From Allacma fusca (lineage: Eukaryota > Arthropoda > Collembola > Symphypleona > Sminthuridae): DNA of 64,000 nucleotides. The translations under genes and the position numbers were made by a program. The stretch spans positions 5,084,001 to 5,148,000 of the forward strand of contig OX359249.1 of NCBI GenBank assembly GCA_947179485.1. The letters are read 5' to 3'. The notes beneath the pieces are model-generated. The model had not been told where the DNA came from. It did no database searches and saw nothing but the letters and a program-made list of their open reading frames with translations. Shown here one piece after another: positions 1 through 10,206 of the stretch (its first letter is position 1; each line of letters opens with the position of its first letter).

Positions 1-278
1 TCAATATTAAAAACTAATTACTCTTAAATATATTTCACGGGTGGGTGAGAATACCTACGCAACATTGGTTTACCTATACAGTGCATTGTCAAAACAGGAG
101 ACTTTTTCTATAAGCGCACTTTTGGGGGTCGAAATATTTGAAACAATTTCCGTTTGCATGTGTTAATTTTTATCCCTGCCTTAAGAAGTTGCAGTTTTAA
201 TAGTCAAATTTTGCATATTTTAGGGTTGCCTTGATTCATACGGTGTCATATTTACTTGGAATTGGATTTATTTTACAG
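1..278. other. Left-edge non-coding DNA, probable intron
   Basis: AT-rich sequence with no coding signal I can support. It ends in a pyrimidine-rich tract and an AG just before position 279, where the reading frame of the F-box/LRR-like exon begins, so at least its right part is probably an intron of that gene. Confidence 0.4.
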
Positions 279-911
279 AAAATCACAACCCAACTCATCG
301 GAATCTGGCGTCAAAAGAAGCCCTTACTTCCAAATTTAGTGACAGTCGACATAATATCCGAGCCCGAAACGATCTTTTCAATATTTCTAAATTGTCCAAG
401 TTTGAAATTCGTAAAAATCCGAGTTAAAGATGGAACTCTTAATGACGAGGAATTTCTCAAGACCTTGAGTTCTTCAACCTGTAGTAGTACGTTGAAGGAG
501 CTCTGGATCGTCCCTAGTTTGTTAAAGGCCAATCGGGTCAACAAAACTTGTCCTTCTCCGAGTCGGAAGCATTCCGAAGTTCTTCAGCGTCGAGAGCGGG
601 TCTTCGGAACTCCGAGCAAAAAACCTGCATCGGTGAACGAATTGGAGCTGATAGATGGGGTTGAGTTACAAGTCAAATCAGAACAAGTCTGGGACAATTT
701 TTGTAAACTGACTATCAATTCTGTGAAAGCCATTTGTACTGTTTGTACTGAACTGACACGGTTAGGAAATCTGGCTTGGTGGAGCATTACCACCGAGGAG
801 TTTCAGTCCTTTAAAGATTCAGTTGTGAAGGGAGAATTTCATCCAGTTCATGTGGAATGGGAGAGCTTGATTATGACAGATCTAGATTTGTCATCAGGGT
901 GGGACGGTTAA
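279..911 (+). CDS. F-box/LRR-like protein, 3' exon (partial)
   Basis: Open frame of about 210 codons ending in TAA at 909-911. The exon probably starts at 279, after the acceptor TTTTACAG, in phase 0; the frame is open upstream to 231 but that part looks intronic. The product has short leucine-rich strand-like segments (around PLLPNLVTVDIIS, FLNCPSLKFVKI, STLKELWIVPSLL), like the LRR parts of the complete F-box gene at 49727-52813. The F-box itself and upstream exons must lie left of the window. Such proteins usually act as substrate receptors of SCF ubiquitin ligases; that role is inferred from the family. The middle (residues 90-130) is rich in Ser, Arg and Lys and carries no LRR. An old pseudogene is not excluded, but no internal stop is seen. 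Confidence 0.55.
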   Translation, partial: KITTQLIGIWRQKKPLLPNLVTVDIISEPETIFSIFLNCPSLKFVKIRVKDGTLNDEEFLKTLSSSTCSSTLKELWIVPSLLKANRVNKTCPSPSRKHSEVLQRRERVFGTPSKKPASVNELELIDGVELQVKSEQVWDNFCKLTINSVKAICTVCTELTRLGNLAWWSITTEEFQSFKDSVVKGEFHPVHVEWESLIMTDLDLSSGWDG

Positions 912-1361
912 GGGAACGGTGTTACTAGTTGTGTCAACACTGGAGTTTTACACAAAATAAATCAGATCAACTCAAGTTACTTTCTCCTATTAATTAGCTC
1001 AATTCAACACATTAGTTTTATTATTATTTAATTTATTTAATGAAGTTAAGAAATGTGTATAAATCTTTTGGCGTCCGTCCAAAATTGTGAATGAATAATG
1101 TCCTTTTTCCCTACTAATATTCAATTATTCGTAAGAGAAGTGCATAAAACGATGTAAGTCGATGCATTAGAAGAACTACGTGTAATGCCTCAATCAAACC
1201 GTCGTGATTACCCCGAAACAAATTTTTATTAGGCGGAATTTCAAAATTTTGAACACCAAAAACTAAATCTTAACCAATTTTTTGGCTTCCCGGCCCGTTT
1301 TTACTGCATTGAAAAGATAATTCCTCTGCAAACTTAAATCATGTCAACCGGAGCAATCGTA
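912..1361. other. Intergenic, nothing recognised
   Basis: AT-rich stretch after the F-box/LRR-like gene. It probably includes its 3' untranslated region. No ORF, tRNA or repeat is recognised up to the target duplication of the hAT element. Confidence 0.4.
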
Positions 1362-1369
1362 GTCGAAAT

Positions 1370-1801
1370 CAGAGATGCGCAGCCTTCGAAGGCTAGCCTT
1401 CCAAGAAGGCTTCCTTGAAGGCGGAAAGGTAACTTTCTTAACGCTGCAGAAGGAATGGAAGGATAGGGATACTTTTTTCTGAAGGCTGAGTGAAGCCTTC
1501 ACAAAAACTAGTAATGAAGGATTGTGAAGAAAGGCTTCCTAAATATTAGCCCTCTAAGGCCGTGAAGGCTTCCAGGTACGCGACATATCTATAACGTGCC
1601 AGCTCTCTTCACTGCACTGAATCCTGCTGGTACAAAACGTTTTAAGCGGGTTGTAGTTTAAAATTGAAGGAAGGCTATTTTTAAAAAGAAGGCTGAAGGC
1701 AAAAACGAGTGTATATATTTTGGAAGGAAGGGTGAAGGAAGGCAGATTTTTTAGAGGGCTTCATTCTAGGATATGTTGCGCATTTCGTTTGCGCATCTCT
1801 G
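1370..1801. mobile_element. hAT-type MITE, 432 bp, with 8-bp target duplication
   Basis: The ends are inverted CAGAGATGCGCA, and the element is flanked by the perfect 8-bp direct repeat GTCGAAAT (1362-1369 and 1802-1809). An 8-bp duplication plus a CAGAG terminus are hallmarks of the hAT superfamily. There is no transposase ORF, so it is non-autonomous. The interior is unusually rich in the 5-mers GAAGG/CCTTC. A longer copy lies in opposite orientation at 25392-26965; against that copy this one lacks about 75 bp near its middle. Confidence 0.9.
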
Positions 1802-1809
1802 GTCGAAAT

Positions 1810-2693
1810 ATCAGGGTAATCGAAGGTACCAATTCTTTGACCAAAACTTAAAAATATTTTTCGCCAAGAGGGAATCATCTTAGATCTTGCCCCCTTTCGA
1901 AGGAGTAAGTTTCAATTGATAAAGTTTTTTAATTTATTCAAAAATTGACAATCATGTTGACCAGGGTTCCAAATTTTGGAAATACCAATTTTGGAGCGCC
2001 TGAAGAATCTCAAGAGTACAATAACTTTTGACCGGGATGCTGCATCTCAGTGAATAAAACCTCATTAAAAAGGAAATTAATTACTCTGAAGACGATTCTT
2101 ACAAATTTTGACAGGGCATTCAAAAATAGCAATTTTACGACCAAAATTCCAACATTTGTTCTGGCCAAGAAGGATTCATCTGAGACCTGGCCCTCCCCCT
2201 CAGGTTAATTTGTCCTGTGATGAAGTTTTTAAATGTATTTAATATTAATTATTAGTACTTATAATTATACATATTCCTTTTTGCTTTTTTTACGCTTTCA
2301 ATTGTACTTCTTTTGTGGATCTCGAGAGAGTGCATTCCACAATGGTAACTTTCCATAAGATATTTCTTTAAAACAGTATCTTCCCTCCATAAACAAAAAT
2401 ATTGGGACAAATCTGCCCGTTACAATATGAATTTTAAGTATAAGAGCATCCATGTGCCATGTACTAATTATTGTAACGTATTCAACCATTCAACATATTG
2501 TAATTACTTTTTTGAACTGCTCTTATTTCATACATTAATAGTATATACACAGCATACCAATATCAGTAATATAAAATACAAGCTATTTGCACTGTTGACT
2601 TCAATTCTGGAAAGATGCGAATGTCGCGCAACTAAAACATTTGCGTCATTCGCTTTGACTGGAAATGACATAAGAATATCGTTTCACTTTATT
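1810..2693. other. Intergenic, downstream of the Na,K-ATPase beta gene
   Basis: No supported gene. Because the neighbouring gene is on the minus strand, the right part probably holds its 3' untranslated region. Short ORFs here have no recognisable motif. Confidence 0.4.
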
Positions 2694-5600
2694 TCATTGA
2701 AATTGTACACGAGATAATTTTGGTTGGAAGACTTGAAGAGATGAAAATTTATATGAATAAAAATTTAGTTCCTTCCGATGCTGTAAGTCAAAGCCCGTTA
2801 TTTTGAGAGACGGGAGAGTATAATTAACAGTCAAAAGGGCATTTTTCATGCCATCATGAATTCGAAGGTTTCTTTAGACCAAGCCTTTTTATCATTTACC
2901 TTGAGTCCATCAAGAATCGGGTAGCATGCGACTGTTATAGGGATTCCAGCTGAAACAAAATTGTGGATAGCAACAGTAATAGAATCAGCTGATACACCTT
3001 CAGAGTAAAACTTCGATTCCAAAATTAAACTGAATAAAGCACAGTATAACTTTCGCTTTACTTACGGACTGCGTTTAAAAATTGTATCATCACAAATGGG
3101 GCAAGGTAAGGTTCTGTGTTTACAAAGGGGAAAAGTTTTCCATCCAAGAACGGTTTTGTACAATACTTGATTCCGTTGAGAAGCTGATCATCGGCTACCG
3201 AATTTCCTGCACACAGTACAGGCACCTTAAAAATAAATAAATAATATTAAGTAACCACTTTTTAAATTACTAACGGCAGAGTCTTTTATAAAGATCAAGA
3301 TTAACACTGTGATAATGGGAATGTATCCAAATGTTTTTAATCTATTAAGTATATTCCCGTTTACCATAGTGTTAATTAGCTCCTTAAATCAAAGCATGGA
3401 ATTTTACGGTTGCAATTTTGCTTCTTTCAGGAATTTGTATTTAGGAAGCAATCATTATTGTCATTTCAAGAGCTGTGTATATATTTCCATGTGTTTTGAT
3501 TTACATATGTTTGAAGTAGAATTTACACTAACTGTTTTGTCGCCAGGCTTCCACTCTCCTTGTTCAACTTGTGCTTTAAACTGAGTTAAGATAGCATCAT
3601 TTTTAATCGTGCGATGTATGTAATGTTCAGCAGCATGTTGTGTCTTGAAATATTTTGGCTTCCACTCTAACATCTAAAATTGTCAGGAACAACATCAAAT
3701 TAAGGGTACCAAAATAAGGTGCTGTAGTTTTAAAAGTTTGTTAGGAAAAATTGCAACCCCAGTAAATATCATGCCATTTTAGTTTTATCCTGCAAAATGT
3801 GCATCTCGTTATAAGGGCTTCATCAGATTTTTCCCCTTGTAAAAACTACATATAACCCTTAATAAAGGATTTTTAGACATTTTGTAAAATGGATGGCGTG
3901 ACGGAGTCATGGAGTAAATGCGCTTCTTATAACGAGAGTTCCCTTTGTATGATCGGATCCCACGTTAGAAAACGATTTCATTGAATGAGACCACTATAAA
4001 GAAGTCATTATACAAAGTTACCTTCGATAAACGGATAAGAAACGTTGGCTGTCTGACGTCGTAACCATAATTGTTTTGATTGCAAGATTGGTCAATGGTT
4101 GACAATTCAAAGCATTTTTGACATTTCGGGTGTTTCTTTAGGTATCTACGGTACCCTACATGTTCGCAGAAATTAGGTGAAAAAAAAAACAAACTGTCAC
4201 ATAGTTAAAGAGCATCTCCAGAGCATAATCATTCTTCCTTTTAATATAAATGTATTGTATACTCTCGCTTCCAGACACCCCCTTACTGATATAAGAGCAT
4301 TATCTCCAGGGAGGCAAACACATTTGAATAAATTCGCGTTTAAAATAATGCTAATTTTTGTCATTATAAGAGCGTGGAGTTGTTAGAGCCAAGGTGTGAT
4401 AACATACAGATAGAGAGATAGAGTGTGTGTGTACTGCACCTGATTAATTAATATATTAAATAATTTACCTTCCATCTCATGCTTGACTTTGTTCCCCCAA
4501 GCTTTGCGCTCCTTAGCACTGTGAGAGATCCAGATTAGAGGAGAGTCTTTATTTTTCTCTCGATCTGGGAGTGGAGTGAGAATCACTGCAGGATACCTCT
4601 GGATCAAGCTTTTATGATAGAAACTGTCTTGATCTTTGTACACCTGTTGTGGAGAATCTTTGTCCAGCATTCCCAGGACGATGGCGAGCAGACCGGTGAA
4701 GATACAGGCAAGCGTCACGTAAAATATGATGTAGAAAATCACTAGTAAGGCTGCCATTTAAAAACATGCCAGTAAATATTTACATTATTTCAATGCTTAT
4801 TAGCAACGAGTAATTTCATTTTTATTTTTCCAAGTTCAAATTTTCTAAAATACGATAATTATTACAGTGTGCTCTGGCTAGGTACACAAGCAGCCTTTAT
4901 ATAAGTTTCTTCTCTCTATATTCAAAAACCTATGGAAAAACGTTCACGTAATGCTCAAGAAGAGTGCCTATACAACGGATAGTTTTTTAGAACTGATAGA
5001 AATTGACGTCTCCAGATCACCTATTCTAGGGGTTTTTGACTGTATACGAGCTTTTTACTGCACTGGAGCTTGGAGCAATATTAATACAAATTCCTGTTAG
5101 CACAATGAGAATTTTAAGAACAATGTTTTCATGAGTAACTTCTAGGGGCGGTCTATCAGGGTCTATCTTATAATGACAATACACTGTGCAGTCCACTCTT
5201 GCTATAAGAGAATCCCTTATAGTGGCCTCTACTCCAAACGGTAGGGGATCATTCTTTTATTACGTCATCAAAAATTTGCCATATTTTTACCCCCCCTCCC
5301 CCCTTGTCCAGAACATCATCATATTCATCATCGACTGTTTACACCCCCCTCCCCCTCCTTTTATTACGTCATCAGTAACCACTGATACACCCGTGGCACA
5401 TGTTTTGCCGGTGACAATATCACGTGGAACAGTTTTGATTCGTATTAATATGAAGGAGTCTAAACACGCGAATCCAGTACGTTTCACTCATACAATTAAT
5501 AGTACTGTAAATAGACTGTAGTCTACTGTGGAATCACATAGGAATGGACCCTAGCCAATTAGCCATCCAGGTGTGCTGGCACGCCTCCCCTGCCCTCATT

Positions 5601-7919
5601 GGCTCGCTATTCCGGAATTAATGTTTTGTATTATACAGCGCGAATTTGACGGCACTATGTACGTACCATGTAAATTAGACGACCGATCGTTTACATTGGC
5701 TTTAACATTTAAGTGATTTAATTTAATATAATTTTTAAATGAGTACGGCAAACAAATTGCAGCTGACAGTAAGTGAGCCACTTTGTGACAAAAAGTAACA
5801 TGTTAATCGCACTACAGAAACTAGGATTTTATTGTGTGTACTACTAAAATTAGTTTAGTCCTCAAAAATCTTAAAATCTTAAATAATTCTCCAGGTAGGA
5901 CTTAATTGATCGAAGATATTGCTCCCTATGAAGCAACATATCCTGTTGTTCCTAACAGGCTTTTTATTCATTTTTGTGAATTTAATTTTTGCCTTAAAAG
6001 TGTAATGTTACTCTCCTTATTTCGGCGACCGTAAATGTATCACATTCAATTTGTTTATTAATTGGTCTCGGCACTTTTGGATCAACATAAATCAAAAATC
6101 TCTGGAATTTTTTAGACGGTTTGTTCCAGTAGACACTATTTGGTTTCGCAAGTCCTACCGGGAGAATTATTTAAGATTTTTGAGGACTAAACTAATTTTA
6201 GTAGTACACACAATAAAATCCTAGTTTCTGTAGTGCGATTAACATGTTACTTTTTGTCACAAAGTGGCTCACTTACTGTTAGTTGCAATTTGTTTGCCGT
6301 ACTCATTTTAAAATTATATTAAATTAAATCACTTAAGTAAATGTTAAAGCCAATGTAAACGATCGGTCGTCTAATTTACATGGTACGTACATAGTGCCGT
6401 CAAATTCGCGCTGTATAATGCAAAACATTCATTCCGGAATAACGAGCCAATGAGGGCCGGGGAGGCGTGCCAGCACACCTGGATGGCTAATTGGCTAGGG
6501 TCCATTTCTATGTGATTCCACAGTACGCATATCACTTTCAGCTTTTTTCAGCTTTAGCTTTTAGTTTTTTAGTAATAAGCTCAGTAAAAATTTGATTTTC
6601 CCGCGGATGATGTTACTGTCGTCATTTCTACTAAACCCTCCCCCCTCCTACCTTCATCATCGTCATTTCTTCTCGTCCCCCCCCTCCCCCCTTTGGTGAT
6701 GACGTAATAAAAGAATGAACCCTAGGAGCAAAACTGCTTGAGCTGAGCTACTGAGCCCAATCTCATTAGCTACAATGTTATTTTTCTCCTTATAAGTCCA
6801 AGACTTCCATTCAGGTTCGGTTCGTGTCACTATCAACAAAGGGATAAGTTTTGCTACTGTCTGGTGTGATCTTAGAAAGACACGTTTTGCAAAATATTTA
6901 GAATCCAGCTCTAACGCATTGTGCACAATTTCACCCGTTATTAATTCCTTCTGCATGGGGTTAAACGGGGCGAGACCTCTCACGATGTGTTGGTTTGATT
7001 GTCAGTTTTGATTAAAATGGTACAAGTAAAAATTTGATTGAGTACAAAAAATATGAACAATTTTCGTAGGGGTGCTACTTTAACGATTACATTACCAGAA
7101 TGAGGTAACTTTCCAAATAAACGATCTGGCAAAAATGAATTTTTTTGTTTCTCATTTGGCTTATTGTTAGATCTCTTATAAAAGTGGTGGATTCTCATAT
7201 AACAATTTTTAATAAAATTGTACGATACTTTTTGAAGTTATTAAACAGCAAAACAAAAGGTTGATTTTTTGAGACCGTTTATCTGGAAAATTACCATGTT
7301 AAAGACATTTTTTGGGAATTTCATGAATTTTGTCACCCAAATTCCGTCAACGGAATTCTAAAAGTGGCATCCCTGCAAAATGTCCATACATTTTTGTACT
7401 CAATCGAGGTTTTACTTGTATTGTTTTAATACGAACAGCAATGCGACGTATTGTTAGAGATGACGCCCCGTTTAACTTCATAATGAAGGAATTTGTGTCC
7501 GGTGAAACAGTGCAGAAAGAGGTAGAGCTGAAGGCAAATTATTTTGCAAAAAGTTATTTCAATATGACATCTCATGGAATGAGTTCAAAAGAAATTATTT
7601 TGAATTCTTGGACTCCTGTGAATAATGGGCGCTGTAGAAATGATAATAAAAATTATTCTGCCATACCCCATCTCCGAAGTCCTCTTCCGCAAACTTGTTT
7701 CGTCTCAGAATTCCAAATAAATTTTCCCATACTTTTTAATACTCCCTTCCACCCTTTCTGTTTATGATGGGAATGCAATTTCGCTTCTTGGGCCTGTGAC
7801 GGAGCTTCTTCCTTATTTTCTGATGAAGCTGCATTTTCGTCAGCTGGAAGTTTTGAGACCTTTGAATCCGTTGGTTTGGGAGGAGCATCCCCACCAGGCT
7901 TCGTTCCTTCATTCTCCAT
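2694..7919 (-). CDS. Na+/K+-ATPase subunit beta (nervana-like), 7 exons
   Basis: Exons: 7667-7919, 4469-4750, 4022-4155, 3533-3673, 3066-3225, 2900-2949, 2694-2780, giving about 368 residues. The type II membrane subunit escorts the Na,K-ATPase alpha subunit to the plasma membrane. Exon 1 is a long Lys/Glu/Pro-rich cytoplasmic tail ending in the family motif (FIWNSETK...GRGLRRW). Exon 2 opens with the single membrane helix (LLVIFYIIFYVTLACIF). The ectodomain shows YGYDVRQP, WKPKYF, VPVLCAG, an aromatic-rich block before YLAPFVMIQF, and PITVACYPI. The Cys pair expected in the last disulfide is present (VLCAG, VACYP). The Cys of the usual GxPC motif is Thr here (RQPT), so one canonical disulfide is altered. 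The ATG at 4757 is not the start: the acceptor CAG at 4751-4753 joins TGG-G to CC, restoring W-A-L-L. Intron 1 (2.9 kb) is filled with repeats. It resembles a divergent arthropod paralogue; the ion-pump role is inferred from family. Confidence 0.88.
3798..3945. mobile_element. Short MITE-like inverted repeat in intron 3 of the beta-subunit gene
   Basis: CTCGTTATAAG near 3804-3814 is mirrored by CTTATAACGAG near 3925-3935, about 120 bp apart. The same TTATAACGAGA motif recurs near 36850. The terminus resembles those of pogo/Tigger-like Tc1-mariner MITEs, but exact ends and a TA duplication could not be fixed. Confidence 0.4.
5244..6722. mobile_element. TA-flanked palindromic transposon (outer), interrupted by a second element
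   Basis: The terminal inverted repeats begin GGGG(A)TCATTCTTTTA and share TTTTATTACGTCATCA (5255-5270 and, inverted, 6697-6712). TA dinucleotides flank both ends (5242-5243, 6723-6724). An extra direct copy of the 16-mer lies at 5359-5374. C-rich runs occur beside both arms. No transposase ORF. The superfamily is not assignable with confidence; TA duplication suggests Tc1/mariner-like. It lies in intron 1 of the Na,K-ATPase beta gene. Confidence 0.65.
5526..6523. mobile_element. Long-inverted-repeat (foldback) element nested in the outer TA element
   Basis: Two arms of about 375 bp (5526-5902 and 6150-6523) are near-perfect inverted copies, with termini CTGTGGAATCAC, around a roughly 247-bp centre. 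TA lies on both sides (5524-5525 and 6524-6525). The left arm carries a small internal duplication (CTTAAAAT). No protein is encoded. A transcript would fold into a very long hairpin. Confidence 0.85.
6740..7620. repeat. Divergent inverted pair of an unrecognised coding-like sequence
   Basis: The minus-strand frames at 6740-7198 and the plus-strand frames at about 7235-7620 encode related peptides: FVLNQIFTCTILIKT against FVLNRGFTCIVLIRT; APFNPMQKELITGE against APFNFIMKEFVSGE; ELDSKYFAK against ELKANYFAK. They are head-to-head inside intron 1 of the Na,K-ATPase beta gene. Both are disrupted by frame breaks, so they look like degenerate copies of a repeat or an old transposon-borne gene. I do not recognise the family. 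Confidence 0.55.
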
Positions 7920-10206
7920 TTTTTATTGCTACTGTTTTTTTTTTAAATCTTCAATACTGCAATTGACTTTACTCCCACAGACTTGTGAGATTTCTGTTTA
8001 TGAGTTTATACGACATTCAGTATTGATTCCTCGTTATAATGGATAATGATTCCCGTGCCTTTTTTTTACCATACCTTCTTCTTTTAAAATTTGCCCTATT
8101 TTACTCTTGTGCAAACAAAAGGCGGATTGAGAAATAGAAGCTGTGTTAAAGATCTCGAGAAAAGACAGATTTCAATTTCAATACTTGAGAAACAAGAATT
8201 GAGATTGAGAGGGTCTCTGAATCTAAATAGCTTGTACTGACTTGAGTATATTTCTATTGTAAATTGTCGCTTGGGTAGATTGAGTGTAGCGCAAGACAGA
8301 GTACGAAGTAAAGAAGTTTAACAAAACTTATGAGGCAAACAAAAAAATGTTAAAAAAATTTTATGAAATAAAATCCTTCTTTTAAACACTAATATTTTAG
8401 TAACAGAAAATTTTTACTGACTTAAAAGATGAAGAAACTGTTGTTAAAAAACTTCATAGTAATAATGATTATGAATGCATAATTATCTTGCTTGTACGTT
8501 GATTTAAATTCGATGGCTATTTTTCAAATTCCAATATTATGGTTACATAAAAATTAGCGTGTTTATTATAAGTGTTACAAAGTATCACAAAATTATTTTG
8601 TGAAACTATATTTGATATTTTCCCCATTTAAAAAATATATTGTTCTACACATAAACTGCAGGGACGAGAATAAAAATTCCCCATTTACTGCCACGGGGGA
8701 AATAATCCGGCTGTTATTAGAAAGGTTTCTCTATAGGGACAAAAACATTAGAAGACATTTAGCATAACGTTAATTTTTCTCCTTGAATAACAATCCCTTT
8801 TTACAATGCACTGTCGCTGTAAGTGGATCCCTTATAAGAGTACTTGCTCTGCAGATGCAAAATATTTACATGAATTCCTTTTATACGATATTGGCTGTTC
8901 TTATGAGAGCAATCCATTATGATGCTCAAAGTTTTCTCCTTTATGACCTGCTATTACACATATACATAATGAGTACCATAAGTGTATATAAATTCCAGTG
9001 GTACTAAAAGTAAATCATAAATGCGTCATGTTGACATGAGTGGAATATTTATTTTTATTGGTGACAAAAACAAGTCAATAAATAATTTTATTATCTTTTA
9101 ATAAATAAAAACAATTTATAAAAGGTAATAAACAATCAAGACTTAAGCAACGACGAATTCCAGCATTGTTTAATTTTAAGAATAGGATTAATTTCAGTAA
9201 TCACTCTACGGATAACAATAGCACCAGAATTTACTTATTCCGCCGTAAGTTGGAATAATAACCGCTTGTTATGACCTAAGAAATCATGTGTAATATATAT
9301 AATATGCACTACTGAACTGCACCGCTGCTGGCTAAGAGTTTGCATTTTAGTGGAAACACTTTCTTTCATCACAATTAGCAAGAACAATATTACGTATGTG
9401 CATTCAATTTTTGACTGCAAATACGAATAACTGCTTTTAGATTTTTTGTTTGTAGAGTCTGCAAACATATCAAAATGCAGAGCATCGGTTATGAATTCTT
9501 TATTAATTAAGTAATTACTAAGGTTCACATGAGAATCTGCATCTCATTGAGACAGAAACCATCTAGGTTTATTGTATCGATTCAAGGTTCGTAAATTACG
9601 AACCTAATTAATAACGAAATAACGAACCCCTAAATTACATACTAGTAACAACTATTGTGGAATGACGTTCTTTGGCGGCGAAGATTGGCACGAAAGGAAT
9701 CTCATTTTTCTAAAAGAAGCGTACTATTGCACTATAATATGCCAAGTTTAAATCTTAGGTGATAATAAGATAATGTATAATATATTTACTCCGTGTTGTA
9801 TTCCATACATTTCCATAATTACGAAACTATAGTACTACAAATAATAGTTTCAGCTATAACAAACAATATCATTAAATAAAAATGCACAAGAAAAATAACA
9901 GCTGTACTATAATAAAATAAAACTCAACAACGAAATGTAATAATTATATACTTCCTTACTATTTCTTTTGAAGCCGGGCCCATTTCTATCATCTAGTACT
10001 ATCATCTGTAAAAACATTTTTTGGTTTAGCTCAACTTAATACACAATACATATCTACCATTGTGGAAATTCCAACAAAATACGAAAATTGATCCTAAAAG
10101 CCCTAATAGCCCCAACATCAGTGTATCTCCTAAAATACACCGAGCATACAATGAGATTACGGAATGTAATCGAGTCTTCCTACAAATGCTTCAACCTCAA
10201 ACCATT
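7920..10206. other. Intergenic: upstream of Na,K-ATPase beta, downstream of the NMDA receptor
   Basis: AT-rich; probably contains the promoter and 5' untranslated region of the beta-subunit gene, though no core element can be assigned. Around 8803-8850 is a fragment with TGCACTGTCGCTGTAAGTGG, resembling dispersed MITE ends. A 19-bp near-palindrome lies at 9586-9604. No gene is supported. Confidence 0.4.

Noticed and set aside
1681..1878. ORF repeated at 25326-25559 sharing a Pro/Lys/Ser peptide
   Set aside because: Both translate the same hAT MITE end; the similarity is from the transposon and not a gene.
4383..4757. ORF with an apparent start MAALLV as a separate small membrane protein
   Set aside because: It is exon 2 of the Na,K-ATPase beta subunit. 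The ATG overlaps the splice acceptor; joining to 7667-7919 restores the conserved RRW-A-LLVIFY region.
7653..7919. Stand-alone 88-residue Pro/Glu-rich protein
   Set aside because: Its C-terminal part is the Na,K-ATPase beta N-terminal motif, and a donor site at 7666-7665 cuts it before the stop.
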